Shown: piece after piece, positions 32,255 to 39,951 of the stretch
How positions within the stretch are numbered: position 1 is the first letter of the stretch
Layout of the letters: each line of letters begins with the position of its first letter
DNA from: JAHEFT01 sp963766195
GTDB taxonomy: Bacteria; Pseudomonadota; Gammaproteobacteria; Xanthomonadales; SZUA-36
Assembly: GCA_963766195.1 (NCBI GenBank)
Contig: CAVXYY010000012.1
Location: 1-64,000 of the forward strand
Direction: 5' to 3'
Length of the DNA: 64,000 bases
Position numbers and translations under genes: made by a program
Notes under the pieces: generated by a model
Seen by the model: only the letters and a program-made list of their open reading frames with translations
Told to the model about the DNA's origin: nothing
The model's database searches: none

Positions 32255-32497
32255 TTATGTTTCCTTGCCGCCGGACTTCCGCAGCCGCACCTGGAGCGGC
32301 ATGATGCCAAAAAGCCAGGCCAGCAGAAGGCCGGAAAATAATCCAACCGCAAAAACACACAGTATCAGCAGCCCAAGAGGCCATTGAAGCTGGACCCACA
32401 GGAGGTCAATGCTGACGGTATCTGAATTGAGTGTGCCAATGAGCAGGCCCAGGCAAATTGCCAGGACCGCAATGATGATGAATATTACCCGGTACAC
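32255..32497 (-). CDS. lapA: Lipopolysaccharide assembly protein LapA (DUF1049)
   Basis: 80 residues with two membrane helices (VIFIIIAVLAICLGLLIG and GLLILCVFAVGLFSGLLLAW) joined by NSDTVSIDLLWVQLQWPL, and a basic C-terminal stretch. Partner of LapB in the inner membrane; the gene pair lapA-lapB with a 7-base gap is the usual order after ihfB in gammaproteobacteria. Confidence 0.93.
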   Translation of the reverse strand: MYRVIFIIIAVLAICLGLLIGTLNSDTVSIDLLWVQLQWPLGLLILCVFAVGLFSGLLLAWLFGIMPLQVRLRKSGGKET

Positions 32498-32513
32498 TTA
32501 GTGTAAACAGGCC

Positions 32514-32801
32514 TTAATTCTTGGGAAAATCGACGCGCTCGCGTAAAGTCTTGCCCGGTTTGAAGTGGGGAACGTGTTTTCCGGGTAACGCAACGGCTTC
32601 GCCGGTCTTTGGATTTCTGCCCATCCGTGGCGCGCGATGATGCAGGGAAAAGCTCCCGAAACCGCGAATCTCGATACGGTCACCGTTGGCCAGGGCTGAG
32701 CTCATCTGCTCGATAATGGATTTGACACCAAGCTCCACATCCAGGTGCGCCAGGTGTTTTTGGAACTCAGCCAACTGATCGATCAGTTCAGATTTAGTCA
32801 T
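32514..32801 (-). CDS. ihfB: Integration host factor beta subunit
   Basis: 95 residues with the HU/IHF fold: MTKSELIDQLAE start, SALANGDRIEIRGFGSFSLHHRAPRMGRNPKTGE, where the proline in the arm intercalates into DNA. It bends DNA as a heterodimer with IhfA. Placed after rpsA as in E. coli. Upstream on its strand there is a possible -10 box (TACAAT) just after the palindrome at 32853, so it may have its own promoter. Confidence 0.96.
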   Translation of the reverse strand: MTKSELIDQLAEFQKHLAHLDVELGVKSIIEQMSSALANGDRIEIRGFGSFSLHHRAPRMGRNPKTGEAVALPGKHVPHFKPGKTLRERVDFPKN

Positions 32802-32852
32802 AGAAGGCTCTCTATATCACTGATTGCTATTGTATAACTTATTTTATGTTCC

Positions 32853-32872
32853 AGGGGCTGAATTCAGCCCCT
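32853..32872. promoter_or_regulatory. 20-bp perfect palindrome between rpsA and ihfB
   Basis: AGGGGCTGAA and its exact complement TTCAGCCCCT meet with no spacer around GAATTC. As RNA it can form a stem of 8 bp with a 4-nt loop. No T run follows on the minus strand, so it may be an attenuator, an mRNA-end stabiliser or a protein site rather than a strong terminator. Confidence 0.5.
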
Positions 32873-32904
32873 TTCACATATTTACTCTCACCGGACAGGA
32901 ATTA

Positions 32905-34581
32905 TCAGGATTCCTGGTCCAGCTGTTCCTTGAGAAGGTCGCCCAGTGAAGTTGTGCCGCCACTGGCGCTGCTCTGCTTGTACTCACGCAGCGCATCAGC
33001 CAATTCAGCATCTTCCTTCGCCCGGATGGACAGGCTCAGTGTGCGATTCTTGCGGTCAAGGCTGATGAACTTCGCCTCAACCTTGTCGCCCACGGAAAGC
33101 TCACGGGTAGCGTCTTCGACCCGCTCTTCCTTGATGTCGGAAGCCCGCAGGTAACCTTCAACGCCCTCAGCAAGCTCGATCACCGCTCCGCGTGCATCGA
33201 CTTCCTTTACAACGCCGTTGACCATGGAACCACGCGGGTGCTCGGCCATATACGTTGCAAACGGATCCTGGTCGAGTTGCTTGATGCCGAGCGAAATACG
33301 CTCCCGCTCCGGGTCAACAGCCAACACGACCGCTTCCAGGTCTTCACCTTTACGGTAGTTGCGGACAATTTCATCGCTGGTGTCATTCCAGGAGATGTCG
33401 GACAGGTGGATAAGGCCGTCGATACCGCCTTCGAGTCCAATAAAGATACCGAAGTCGGTGATCGATTTGATCGCGCCTGAAACCTTGTCGCCCTTGTTAT
33501 GGGTGGCGGCAAAGGACTCCCAGGGATTGGCCTTGCACTGCTTCATACCGAGCGAAATACGACGCCGTTCTTCGTCAATTTCCAGCACCATGACTTCAAC
33601 TTCTTCACCGGTGTGAACCACTTTGGCCGGGTTGACGTTCTTGTTGGTCCAATCCATTTCGGAAACGTGGACAAGTCCTTCTACGCCGTCCTCGATTTCC
33701 ACGAAGCAACCGTAGTCGGTGATATTGGAAATTTTGCCGAACAGGCGCGCACCCACCGGGTAACGACGGGAAAGAGCGGTCCAGGGATCATCACCCAGCT
33801 GCTTCAGGCCCAGTGAAACCCGGTTACGCTCGCGATCGAACCGCAGCACACGGACTTCAAGCTCGTCGCCCACGTTGACAATTTCACTGGGGTGATGAAC
33901 ACGCTTCCAGGCCATGTCGGTAATGTGCAACAGGCCGTCGATACCGCCCAGGTCAAGGAACGCGCCGTAATCGGTCAGGTTCTTGACCACGCCGGTAATG
34001 ATCACACCTTCTTCGAGGCGGTCGAGCAATTGTTCGCGCTCTGCGCTGAACTCGGATTCCACGACGGCGCGCCGTGAGACCACGATGTTGTTGCGCTTGC
34101 GGTCCAGCTTGATGATCTTGAATTCGAGGTCCTTGCCTTCGAGATAAGCAGGGTCGCGGACAGGACGAACATCTACCAGTGATCCCGGCAGGAAGGCACG
34201 AATGTCTTCGATATCAACCGTAAAGCCGCCTTTGACTTTACCGCTGATCTTGCCTTCAATGGTCTCTGCGTCTTCAAACGCGGTCTCCAGTTTATCCCAG
34301 ACCAGGGCGCGCTTCGCCTTGTCGCGCGACAGGCGGGTCTCGCCAAAGCCGTCTTCGACACTATCGAGCGCAACCTGCACCGAATCACCCACTTCAACTT
34401 CCAGGTTTCCCTGCAAGTTCTTGAACTGGCTGATCGGAACGATTCCTTCGGATTTGAGACCGGCATTTACGACGACGGTGTCGTCGCGTATTTCCATGAT
34501 AATTCCGGTCACTATGGATCCCGGCTTTAAATCTTGTTTGGCCAGGCTCTGTTCAAATAATTCTGCAAAACTTTCAGTCAT
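32905..34581 (-). CDS. rpsA: 30S ribosomal protein S1
   Basis: 558 residues, the normal S1 length, unbroken. Six S1/OB-fold repeats can be followed (for example GSIVTGIIMEIRDDTVVVNAGLKS, GKVKGGFTVDIEDIRAFLPGS, VKNLTDYGAFLDLGGIDGLLHITDMAW, ISNITDYGCFVEIEDGVEGLVHVSEMDW, IKSITDFGIFIGLEGGIDGLIHLSDISW, and a last divergent one). It binds mRNA and helps start translation. Downstream of cmk as in E. coli. The 121 bases between cmk and rpsA form a typical leader, with no motif I can name. Confidence 0.97.
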   Translation of the reverse strand: MTESFAELFEQSLAKQDLKPGSIVTGIIMEIRDDTVVVNAGLKSEGIVPISQFKNLQGNLEVEVGDSVQVALDSVEDGFGETRLSRDKAKRALVWDKLETAFEDAETIEGKISGKVKGGFTVDIEDIRAFLPGSLVDVRPVRDPAYLEGKDLEFKIIKLDRKRNNIVVSRRAVVESEFSAEREQLLDRLEEGVIITGVVKNLTDYGAFLDLGGIDGLLHITDMAWKRVHHPSEIVNVGDELEVRVLRFDRERNRVSLGLKQLGDDPWTALSRRYPVGARLFGKISNITDYGCFVEIEDGVEGLVHVSEMDWTNKNVNPAKVVHTGEEVEVMVLEIDEERRRISLGMKQCKANPWESFAATHNKGDKVSGAIKSITDFGIFIGLEGGIDGLIHLSDISWNDTSDEIVRNYRKGEDLEAVVLAVDPERERISLGIKQLDQDPFATYMAEHPRGSMVNGVVKEVDARGAVIELAEGVEGYLRASDIKEERVEDATRELSVGDKVEAKFISLDRKNRTLSLSIRAKEDAELADALREYKQSSASGGTTSLGDLLKEQLDQES

Positions 34582-34702
34582 GTTGTTGTTTACTCAAAGG
34601 CGGACTGCTCAAATTGGCAACCACCCACCCAGGTTAGGGGCACTGTCTGCGTACCCGGTTCAAATTCACTACCATCTTGGCTAGCGGCTAAATACATATT
34701 TA

Positions 34703-35395
34703 TCAAATAGATATTGCAGGTTTTTCCAGTAATGCCTGAATTTTCTGCAAAACTTGATTTATGCTCAGTTCCGTAGAATCAATAACGTGTGCGTCTTTCG
34801 CGGGTCGCAGTGGCGCAATCGCCCTGGTGCTGTCCCGCTCGTCACGCTGTTTGATGTCCTGGAAAAGGCGCGTGAGATTAACACTTTCTCCTTTTTCTTT
34901 CAACTGCTTATAACGTCTTTGGGCACGTGCTTCAGCTGTCGCGGTCAGAAATATTTTCAAAATGGCGTCCGGAAAAATCACGGTGCCCATGTCACGTCCG
35001 TCAGCGACCAGGCCGGGGGGCTTGCGAAATGCCCTCTGGCGATGCACCAGTGCTGCACGCACCACCGGGAACGCCGCAATCTTTGATGCAAACACACTGA
35101 CCTGTTCGGACCGGAGCCGGCCGGTGATGTAGTTGCCATCCAGCAGGATGACCATTCCATCGTTGGAAATCCCGAAATTAACATCCAGGTTTTCCGCTAC
35201 TTTCCCCAACGCGGTTTCCGACTCTGCGCCAATGTCGCGATCGATGGCGGCCACGGCGACCAGCCGGTACAGGGCTCCGCTGTCGAGGAAATGCCATCCC
35301 AGCTTTTGGGCGAGCTGCATGGCAATGGTGCCCTTGCCGGAGCCGCCCGGACCATCAACGGTGATCACCGGGACGCTGTTAGCCTGCTCAGTCAT
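34703..35395 (-). CDS. cmk: Cytidylate kinase
   Basis: 230 residues. P-loop GPGGSGKGTIA, LDSGALYRLVA (the tyrosine and Ser of the CMP site), GRDMGTVIFPDA and RRYKQLKEKG with the RxxD-like RDERDSTR. Phosphorylates CMP and dCMP. Start ATG 35395 overlaps the aroA stop by 8 bases; a longer open frame further upstream lies wholly inside aroA. Confidence 0.96.
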   Translation of the reverse strand: MTEQANSVPVITVDGPGGSGKGTIAMQLAQKLGWHFLDSGALYRLVAVAAIDRDIGAESETALGKVAENLDVNFGISNDGMVILLDGNYITGRLRSEQVSVFASKIAAFPVVRAALVHRQRAFRKPPGLVADGRDMGTVIFPDAILKIFLTATAEARAQRRYKQLKEKGESVNLTRLFQDIKQRDERDSTRAIAPLRPAKDAHVIDSTELSINQVLQKIQALLEKPAISI

Positions 35396-36698
35396 CTTCA
35401 ACCCCGGCGGCCAGCACCCGGACATTCCCCCCGACTGCCGATAAGTCCTGCACAAAAGTGGGAAACGACGTGTTGATGTGTTCTGCGCCGGTGACACGCA
35501 CCTCCCCGGAAGCGGCCTGTCCCAGGATGGCGAAACTCATCGCACAGCGGTGATCGCCGGCGCCGTCAACTGTTGCGCTTCCGACCGGGCCACCCGTGAT
35601 GTCCATACCGTCTTCAAACTCCCTGAGCGAAACCCCCAGCCGTTCCAGTCCTTTTGCCATCACGGCCAGGCGGTCGCTTTCCTTGACCCGCAGTTCCTCA
35701 GCGCCCCTGAGACGGGTCGTGCCGCATGAAACAGCCGCCAGCGCGAGAATCACGGGTAATTCGTCGATCAGGGAAGGGATGAGTTCCACCGGAATGTCAA
35801 TTCCCCGGAGCCGTCCGCGGTAACGCACGCGGATGTCGCCAACCGCCTCACCACCCTGTACGCGCCGCGCCTGGATCGAAATATCGGCGCCCATGGCTTC
35901 GAGCACGTGGATAATGCCGTCCCGGGTCTGGTTCAAGCCGACGTTGCGCAGCAGCAGATCGGATCCGGGCACGATGGCTGCTGCGACCATGAAAAAAGCC
36001 GCAGATGAAATATCGGCGGGCACGTGTATGGTCGCAGCCTGCAGCCGGCCGCCGCCCGTAACACCGCAGACTCCGTACATATCCACTCCAAAAGCGGGAA
36101 GCATTTTTTCCGTGTGGTCCCGGCTCTTGAGGGGTTCAGACACGGTAGTACGTCCTTTCGCGTAAAGGCCAGCCAACAGCAGGCAGGATTTGACCTGGGC
36201 GCTGGCGATGGGTGACCGGTAGTCGATACCCTGCAGATCCGGGTTCCCGAAAATTTTCAAAGGGGGTTTGCCACCATCCGCGGTCTCGATACGGGCACCC
36301 ATCAGGGTCAGTGGCTTCACGATGCGGGTCATCGGGCGCCGGCTCAGTGATTCGTCCCCTGTCAGAACCGATTCAAACGGCTGTGCGGCCAGGACTCCGG
36401 CCAACAGGCGCATGGCCGTTCCGGAATTCCCCATGTCCAGCGCGGCTCCAGGCTTTGACAGGCCCGCTGACCCGACCCCGGTGAGCACCAGGACGGGACC
36501 TTCCATTGAGGCCTCCATGCCCAGTTGCCGGCATGCGTTCAGGGTCGCGTTGACGTCCTCACTTTGCAATAAACCGGTAACCCTCGAGCGGCCTTGCGCG
36601 AGGCAGGAAAAAATAATGGCCCGGTGAGAAATTGATTTGTCGCCTGGTGGCGTCAGTTCACCCTGCAAAGGGGCAATTGCCGGCTGGACCAAAAGCAT
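35388..36698 (-). CDS. aroA: 3-phosphoshikimate 1-carboxyvinyltransferase (EPSP synthase)
   Basis: 436 residues. PGDKSISHRAIIFSCLAQG, LDMGNSGTAMRLLAGVLA and DESLSRRPM match the shikimate-phosphate and PEP sites; EELRVKESDRL is the conserved C-terminal block. Sixth step of the shikimate pathway. The start overlaps the pheA stop by one base. Unbroken. Confidence 0.96.
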   Translation of the reverse strand: MLLVQPAIAPLQGELTPPGDKSISHRAIIFSCLAQGRSRVTGLLQSEDVNATLNACRQLGMEASMEGPVLVLTGVGSAGLSKPGAALDMGNSGTAMRLLAGVLAAQPFESVLTGDESLSRRPMTRIVKPLTLMGARIETADGGKPPLKIFGNPDLQGIDYRSPIASAQVKSCLLLAGLYAKGRTTVSEPLKSRDHTEKMLPAFGVDMYGVCGVTGGGRLQAATIHVPADISSAAFFMVAAAIVPGSDLLLRNVGLNQTRDGIIHVLEAMGADISIQARRVQGGEAVGDIRVRYRGRLRGIDIPVELIPSLIDELPVILALAAVSCGTTRLRGAEELRVKESDRLAVMAKGLERLGVSLREFEDGMDITGGPVGSATVDGAGDHRCAMSFAILGQAASGEVRVTGAEHINTSFPTFVQDLSAVGGNVRVLAAGVEDD

Positions 36699-37837
36699 TA
36701 TGACGATTCCAGGATGGCCCGGGGGTACGAACCCAGCACGCGGGACAATTTGCTGACTTTTTTGAGATCCGCCAGCGCGGCCTTGACGTTCTGATCGGCA
36801 ACGTGACCTTCAAGGTCGACGAAGAACACGTAGGCCCACTTGCCATGCCTGGCGGGCCTCGATTCGATGCGGGTCATGTTGACGCCATGTTCCTGCAGCG
36901 GCTTCAAAAGGGAATAAAGCAGGCCGGGGCCTTCGTGCCCTGAGAGCAGCAAGGTCGTTTTGTCCTTGCCGGAAGCTGAGAATACCTGGCGGCCGATGAC
37001 CAGGAAACGCGTGGTGTTGTCCGGACGGTCCTCGATATCTGAAAAGAGCACCGGCAAGCCGTAGACTTCTGCCGCCGACCGTCCCGCGATGGCTGCGGCT
37101 TCAGGCGCATTCCGCACGCGCCGGGCCGCTTCGCTGTTGCTGCCAACGGCGATCAATTCAATACCCGGAAGGTGCGTGCGCAACCACGACTTGCACTGCG
37201 ACAGTGACTGCTCGTGCGAATAAACGCGCTCAATCTGCGCCACGTTTTTGGCCAGTGTCAGGAGGTTCTGGTGGATTCTGAGCTCAATCTCACCGCATAT
37301 TTTCAAATCTGAAAGCAGGAACATATCCAGCGTGTGACTGACAATTCCCTGGGTTGAGTTCTCTACCGGGACAACGCCAAAATCGGCGTCGCCCGCTTGC
37401 ACCTGTTCGAAAACATCTTCGATACTCGGCATGCTCAGCGCATGGACCGAGTGCCCGAAATGGCGGTGTACCGCCTGCTGGGTGAACGTCCCTTCCGGCC
37501 CGAGGTAGGCGACCTTGAGGGGCTCCTGCTGGGCCAGGCATGCCGACATGATCTCGCGGAAAAGGCGCAGCATTTCCCCATCGCTCAAGGGTCCCTGGTT
37601 GCGTTCGACGACACCCCGCAAAACCTGCGCCTCGCGCTCCGGGCGAAAATAATCGACCGGGCCCCTGGCCTCACCTTTAGCCGCACCCTTGGTTTCACGC
37701 ACCTGGAAAGCGAGGCGTGCGCGCTCGCTGATCAACTCCTGGATCGCTTCATCCAGCTTGTCGATTTTCTTCCGGATGGCGGCCAGCTTTTCGGATTGCT
37801 TTTTCAGTTCGCTCAATGCCCGCGCCTTATATTCCAC
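36698..37837 (-). CDS. pheA: Bifunctional chorismate mutase / prephenate dehydratase
   Basis: 379 residues. Chorismate mutase at about 15-95 (IRKKIDKLDEAIQELISERARLA), prephenate dehydratase at about 105-285 (VAYLGPEGTFTQQAVHRHFG, VVPVENSTQGIVSHTLDMF, DNTTRFLVIG) and an ACT domain at the end with GPGLLYSLLKPLQEHGVNMTRIESRPARHGKWAY, which binds phenylalanine for feedback. Makes phenylpyruvate from chorismate. It opens the pheA-aroA-cmk-rpsA run. A 6-bp hairpin (CCCGTC / GACGGG, 37890-37907) lies in the gap before it. Confidence 0.96.
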   Translation of the reverse strand: MEYKARALSELKKQSEKLAAIRKKIDKLDEAIQELISERARLAFQVRETKGAAKGEARGPVDYFRPEREAQVLRGVVERNQGPLSDGEMLRLFREIMSACLAQQEPLKVAYLGPEGTFTQQAVHRHFGHSVHALSMPSIEDVFEQVQAGDADFGVVPVENSTQGIVSHTLDMFLLSDLKICGEIELRIHQNLLTLAKNVAQIERVYSHEQSLSQCKSWLRTHLPGIELIAVGSNSEAARRVRNAPEAAAIAGRSAAEVYGLPVLFSDIEDRPDNTTRFLVIGRQVFSASGKDKTTLLLSGHEGPGLLYSLLKPLQEHGVNMTRIESRPARHGKWAYVFFVDLEGHVADQNVKAALADLKKVSKLSRVLGSYPRAILESS

Positions 37838-37939
37838 TGATTTCGGTTAATCAACCATTGTAATGCCTACAATCTGATCCGCATACCGTCCCGTCAACTG
37901 AGACGGGGGTGCGCGTTCAGCTCAGCGGGGTTTCAATCC

Positions 37940-38822
37940 TCACTCGCAAGCCGGATCCTGGCCGAGGTTGAGCACCACCCCGCGGGCGACCACTCCGCTG
38001 GAACGGAGTTCATCTACGCTGAAGCGGACCCGGATATCCAGCGGCAGATCGCCACCGTCCTTCCCGGTATCAGGCAGGCGCTCCCGAAACGCATCGAAAT
38101 CAAACGCCCCTGCTGTCAGCCAGGCGTTGAACGAGACAGGTTCCTGCAGCAGCAGGCAGGCTTCACCGGCCAGCGTCTGCCCTGCCAGGTCGACCTGCAA
38201 ATCTCCCAGCTGAATTTTTGACTGCCCGGTGTCCCAGAGTAGCCAGCCTTCTAGATTGACCAGGCCTTCGACATCCACGCTGAATGCCGCCTGCCGCCGT
38301 TCAGCGAAGTCACTGACTTTCAGGGATTTAACTTTGAGGGGAGTCACGTTCTCCTCGGCCAGGACCAGGTCAAAATCCCGCAGGGTCAACTCCCGGATCT
38401 CCGGAAGCTGACCTGCTACTGATCCGGCCCCGGAATCGATACCCGGTCCGGATCGTGAATAACGGCCGGGATAAACCTGCCCGCCGGTCAACCGGATCCA
38501 CTCCACCACCACCTGCCGATGGAACAGGGGTTTCAGCGCGACCGAAACCTCGAACTCACGACTGCTCGCGAAAAACGAATCCAGGGTTCGTATCTCCGCC
38601 AATCACCAGGCGGGTACCCGAAACGCCGATATCCGGTAAAAGCATCAGGTCGAATTCACCTTCCAGCCTTACGCTCATGCCAAAACGCGCACCCAGTTCC
38701 TGTTCCAGCATTTGCCGTCCGCCGGAGGACTCCAGCCATGCATCGGCAAACCAGTAAAGCCCGGGGAAAAGCAGCACGAGGGCTACCAGCGCCACCAGCC
38801 AAACTTTTCTTTTCACTGCCAC
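37940..38822 (-). CDS. Short AsmA-like protein (1 frameshift)
   Basis: About 294 residues rebuilt. Membrane anchor (VWLVALVALVLLFPGLYWFA), then the AsmA N-terminal pattern: LEQELGARFGMSVRLEGEFDLMLLPDIGVSGTRLVIGGDTNPGF, SREFEVSVALKPLFHRQVVVEWIRL, ELTLRDFDLVLAEENVTPLKVKSL. A break near 38570 joins FREQ to SREFEV. AsmA proteins are usually over 600 residues; this one ends where the repeat half would begin (NLGQDPACE), so it is either a natural short form or missing its second half. Inner membrane with periplasmic domain; envelope lipid transport role is only inferred from the family. Confidence 0.7.
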
Positions 38823-38911
38823 TCAAACCGTCTTCCCCGCAACCGTGCGGGCTGGCGTTGGATGGTCGGCAAGTCTAAACTGGCTCCACCTGGAGATAAG
38901 GAAAATAAATA

Positions 38912-39200
38912 ATGTCTCACATTGATATGCGCGCCCGGCATACGATGTCGGAAGAAGACGCGAAACTGGCAGCGGATGAACTGGCAAGCGACCTGGCCAA
39001 CAAGTTTGATATTGACTACGGTTGGGAAGGCGACGACATTCATTTTGAAAGATCCGGTGTGCATGGCGTGATCACTGTCCGTGAGAACGAGATAAGAATC
39101 AAGGCCGTGCTGGGCCTGATGCTGATTTTTCTGAAACCGCGTATCGAAAGCGGAAATCACCGAGGTCCTGGAAACTCATTTCGGTTGCCGGTTCGTCTAG
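38912..39200 (+). CDS. Polyhydroxyalkanoic acid system family protein (1 frameshift)
   Basis: 95 residues after removing one extra G near 39151: MSHIDMRARHTMSEEDAKLAADELASDL, then YGWEGDDIHFERSGVHGVITV, IKAVLGLMLIFLKPRIESEITEVLETHFGCRFV. This matches the PHA_gran_rgn family (PF09650) linked with PHA granule genes. Start ATG 38912 has AAGGAAA upstream. Its role is not known biochemically. Its place beside lipid-storage genes fits the family link. Confidence 0.78.
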
Positions 39201-39219
39201 CAAACCGGAAAATGTTTCG

Positions 39220-39924
39220 TCAGAAACCAAACGGCCGCTCCTCGCCGGCAAACATTTTTTCCATGGCGGTGGACTCACGCCGGTAAACCGTTTCGTTGAA
39301 AAAGGACACATCCTCGATCATCCGGAACGATCCCAGCCCGGATTCCAGGAACTCCTGCAGTTTTCCAAAACCCGCGGCGTGCGCCGGACCACGCAGCAAA
39401 CGCACCAGCGCGTTGACCAGGGGTTTGTTCACCAGCTTATCCAGGTCGTATCCCAGTTTTCGTATCAGAAGAAGCTGCCTCTCCCTGCCCTGCCGGTCAT
39501 TACAGGCACGATAGGTTTCGCAATACCGCCCCATGTCCAACCGGTGTATACCGGCTTGTTCCAGGTATCGTGCCATCTTCATGTCAAACGCGATGCTGAT
39601 CGCCTGTAGCTCGAAAGCCTCCGACATGATGAACAACACCTTGTCAGGAAGGAAACGCTTCATCACCGGCATGACCCTGCTCATGTCCTGGTCCCGGTTA
39701 CGGAAATCCAGCCCCCCGTAAAGTTCGGTCAGGAAAAAATTTACCGCGGGATGATAAGCGTCGTCGCTCAGCAAGTCTTCAAAGGTGCGGGAAAGTCTTG
39801 CCTGTTGCCACTTTTGAAGATTTTCAAAGGCCCGCAACGGAAAATCGCTGTGCTCGATTACGCCGGCCAGGTCATGGTTCCTGGCCAGCATTTCATACAG
39901 CCGCGCGGCGCCTGCTTTTTCCAT
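39220..39924 (-). CDS. Conserved hypothetical helical protein downstream of acyl-CoA reductase
   Basis: 234 residues, mostly alpha-helical by eye, no signal peptide or membrane segment. Notable stretches: FEDLLSDDAYHPAVNFFLTELYGGLDFRNRDQDM, RVMPVMKRFLPDKVLFIMSEAFELQAISIAFD, and RQLLLIRKLGYDLDKLVNKPLVNALVRLLRGPAHAAGF. The FFLxELYGG and RD pattern recalls a family of uncharacterised gammaproteobacterial proteins, but I cannot name a function. It begins 27 bases after the reductase stop on the same strand, so it is likely in the same operon and worth study with fatty alcohol metabolism. Confidence 0.7.
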   Translation of the reverse strand: MEKAGAARLYEMLARNHDLAGVIEHSDFPLRAFENLQKWQQARLSRTFEDLLSDDAYHPAVNFFLTELYGGLDFRNRDQDMSRVMPVMKRFLPDKVLFIMSEAFELQAISIAFDMKMARYLEQAGIHRLDMGRYCETYRACNDRQGRERQLLLIRKLGYDLDKLVNKPLVNALVRLLRGPAHAAGFGKLQEFLESGLGSFRMIEDVSFFNETVYRRESTAMEKMFAGEERPFGF

Positions 39925-39951
39925 CGGATTGGAAATTTCCGCCCGGTGGCT

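Noticed and set aside
30589..32304. Open frame of 571 codons on the plus strand
   Set aside because: It lies antisense to the WecA-like gene and lapB, whose proteins are clearly recognisable; the plus-strand product has no family features and no ribosome site.
34582..34702. Possible tRNA-like GGTTCAAATTC stretch between cmk and rpsA
   Set aside because: It lacks an acceptor stem, anticodon arm and CCA end around it; it is just leader sequence.
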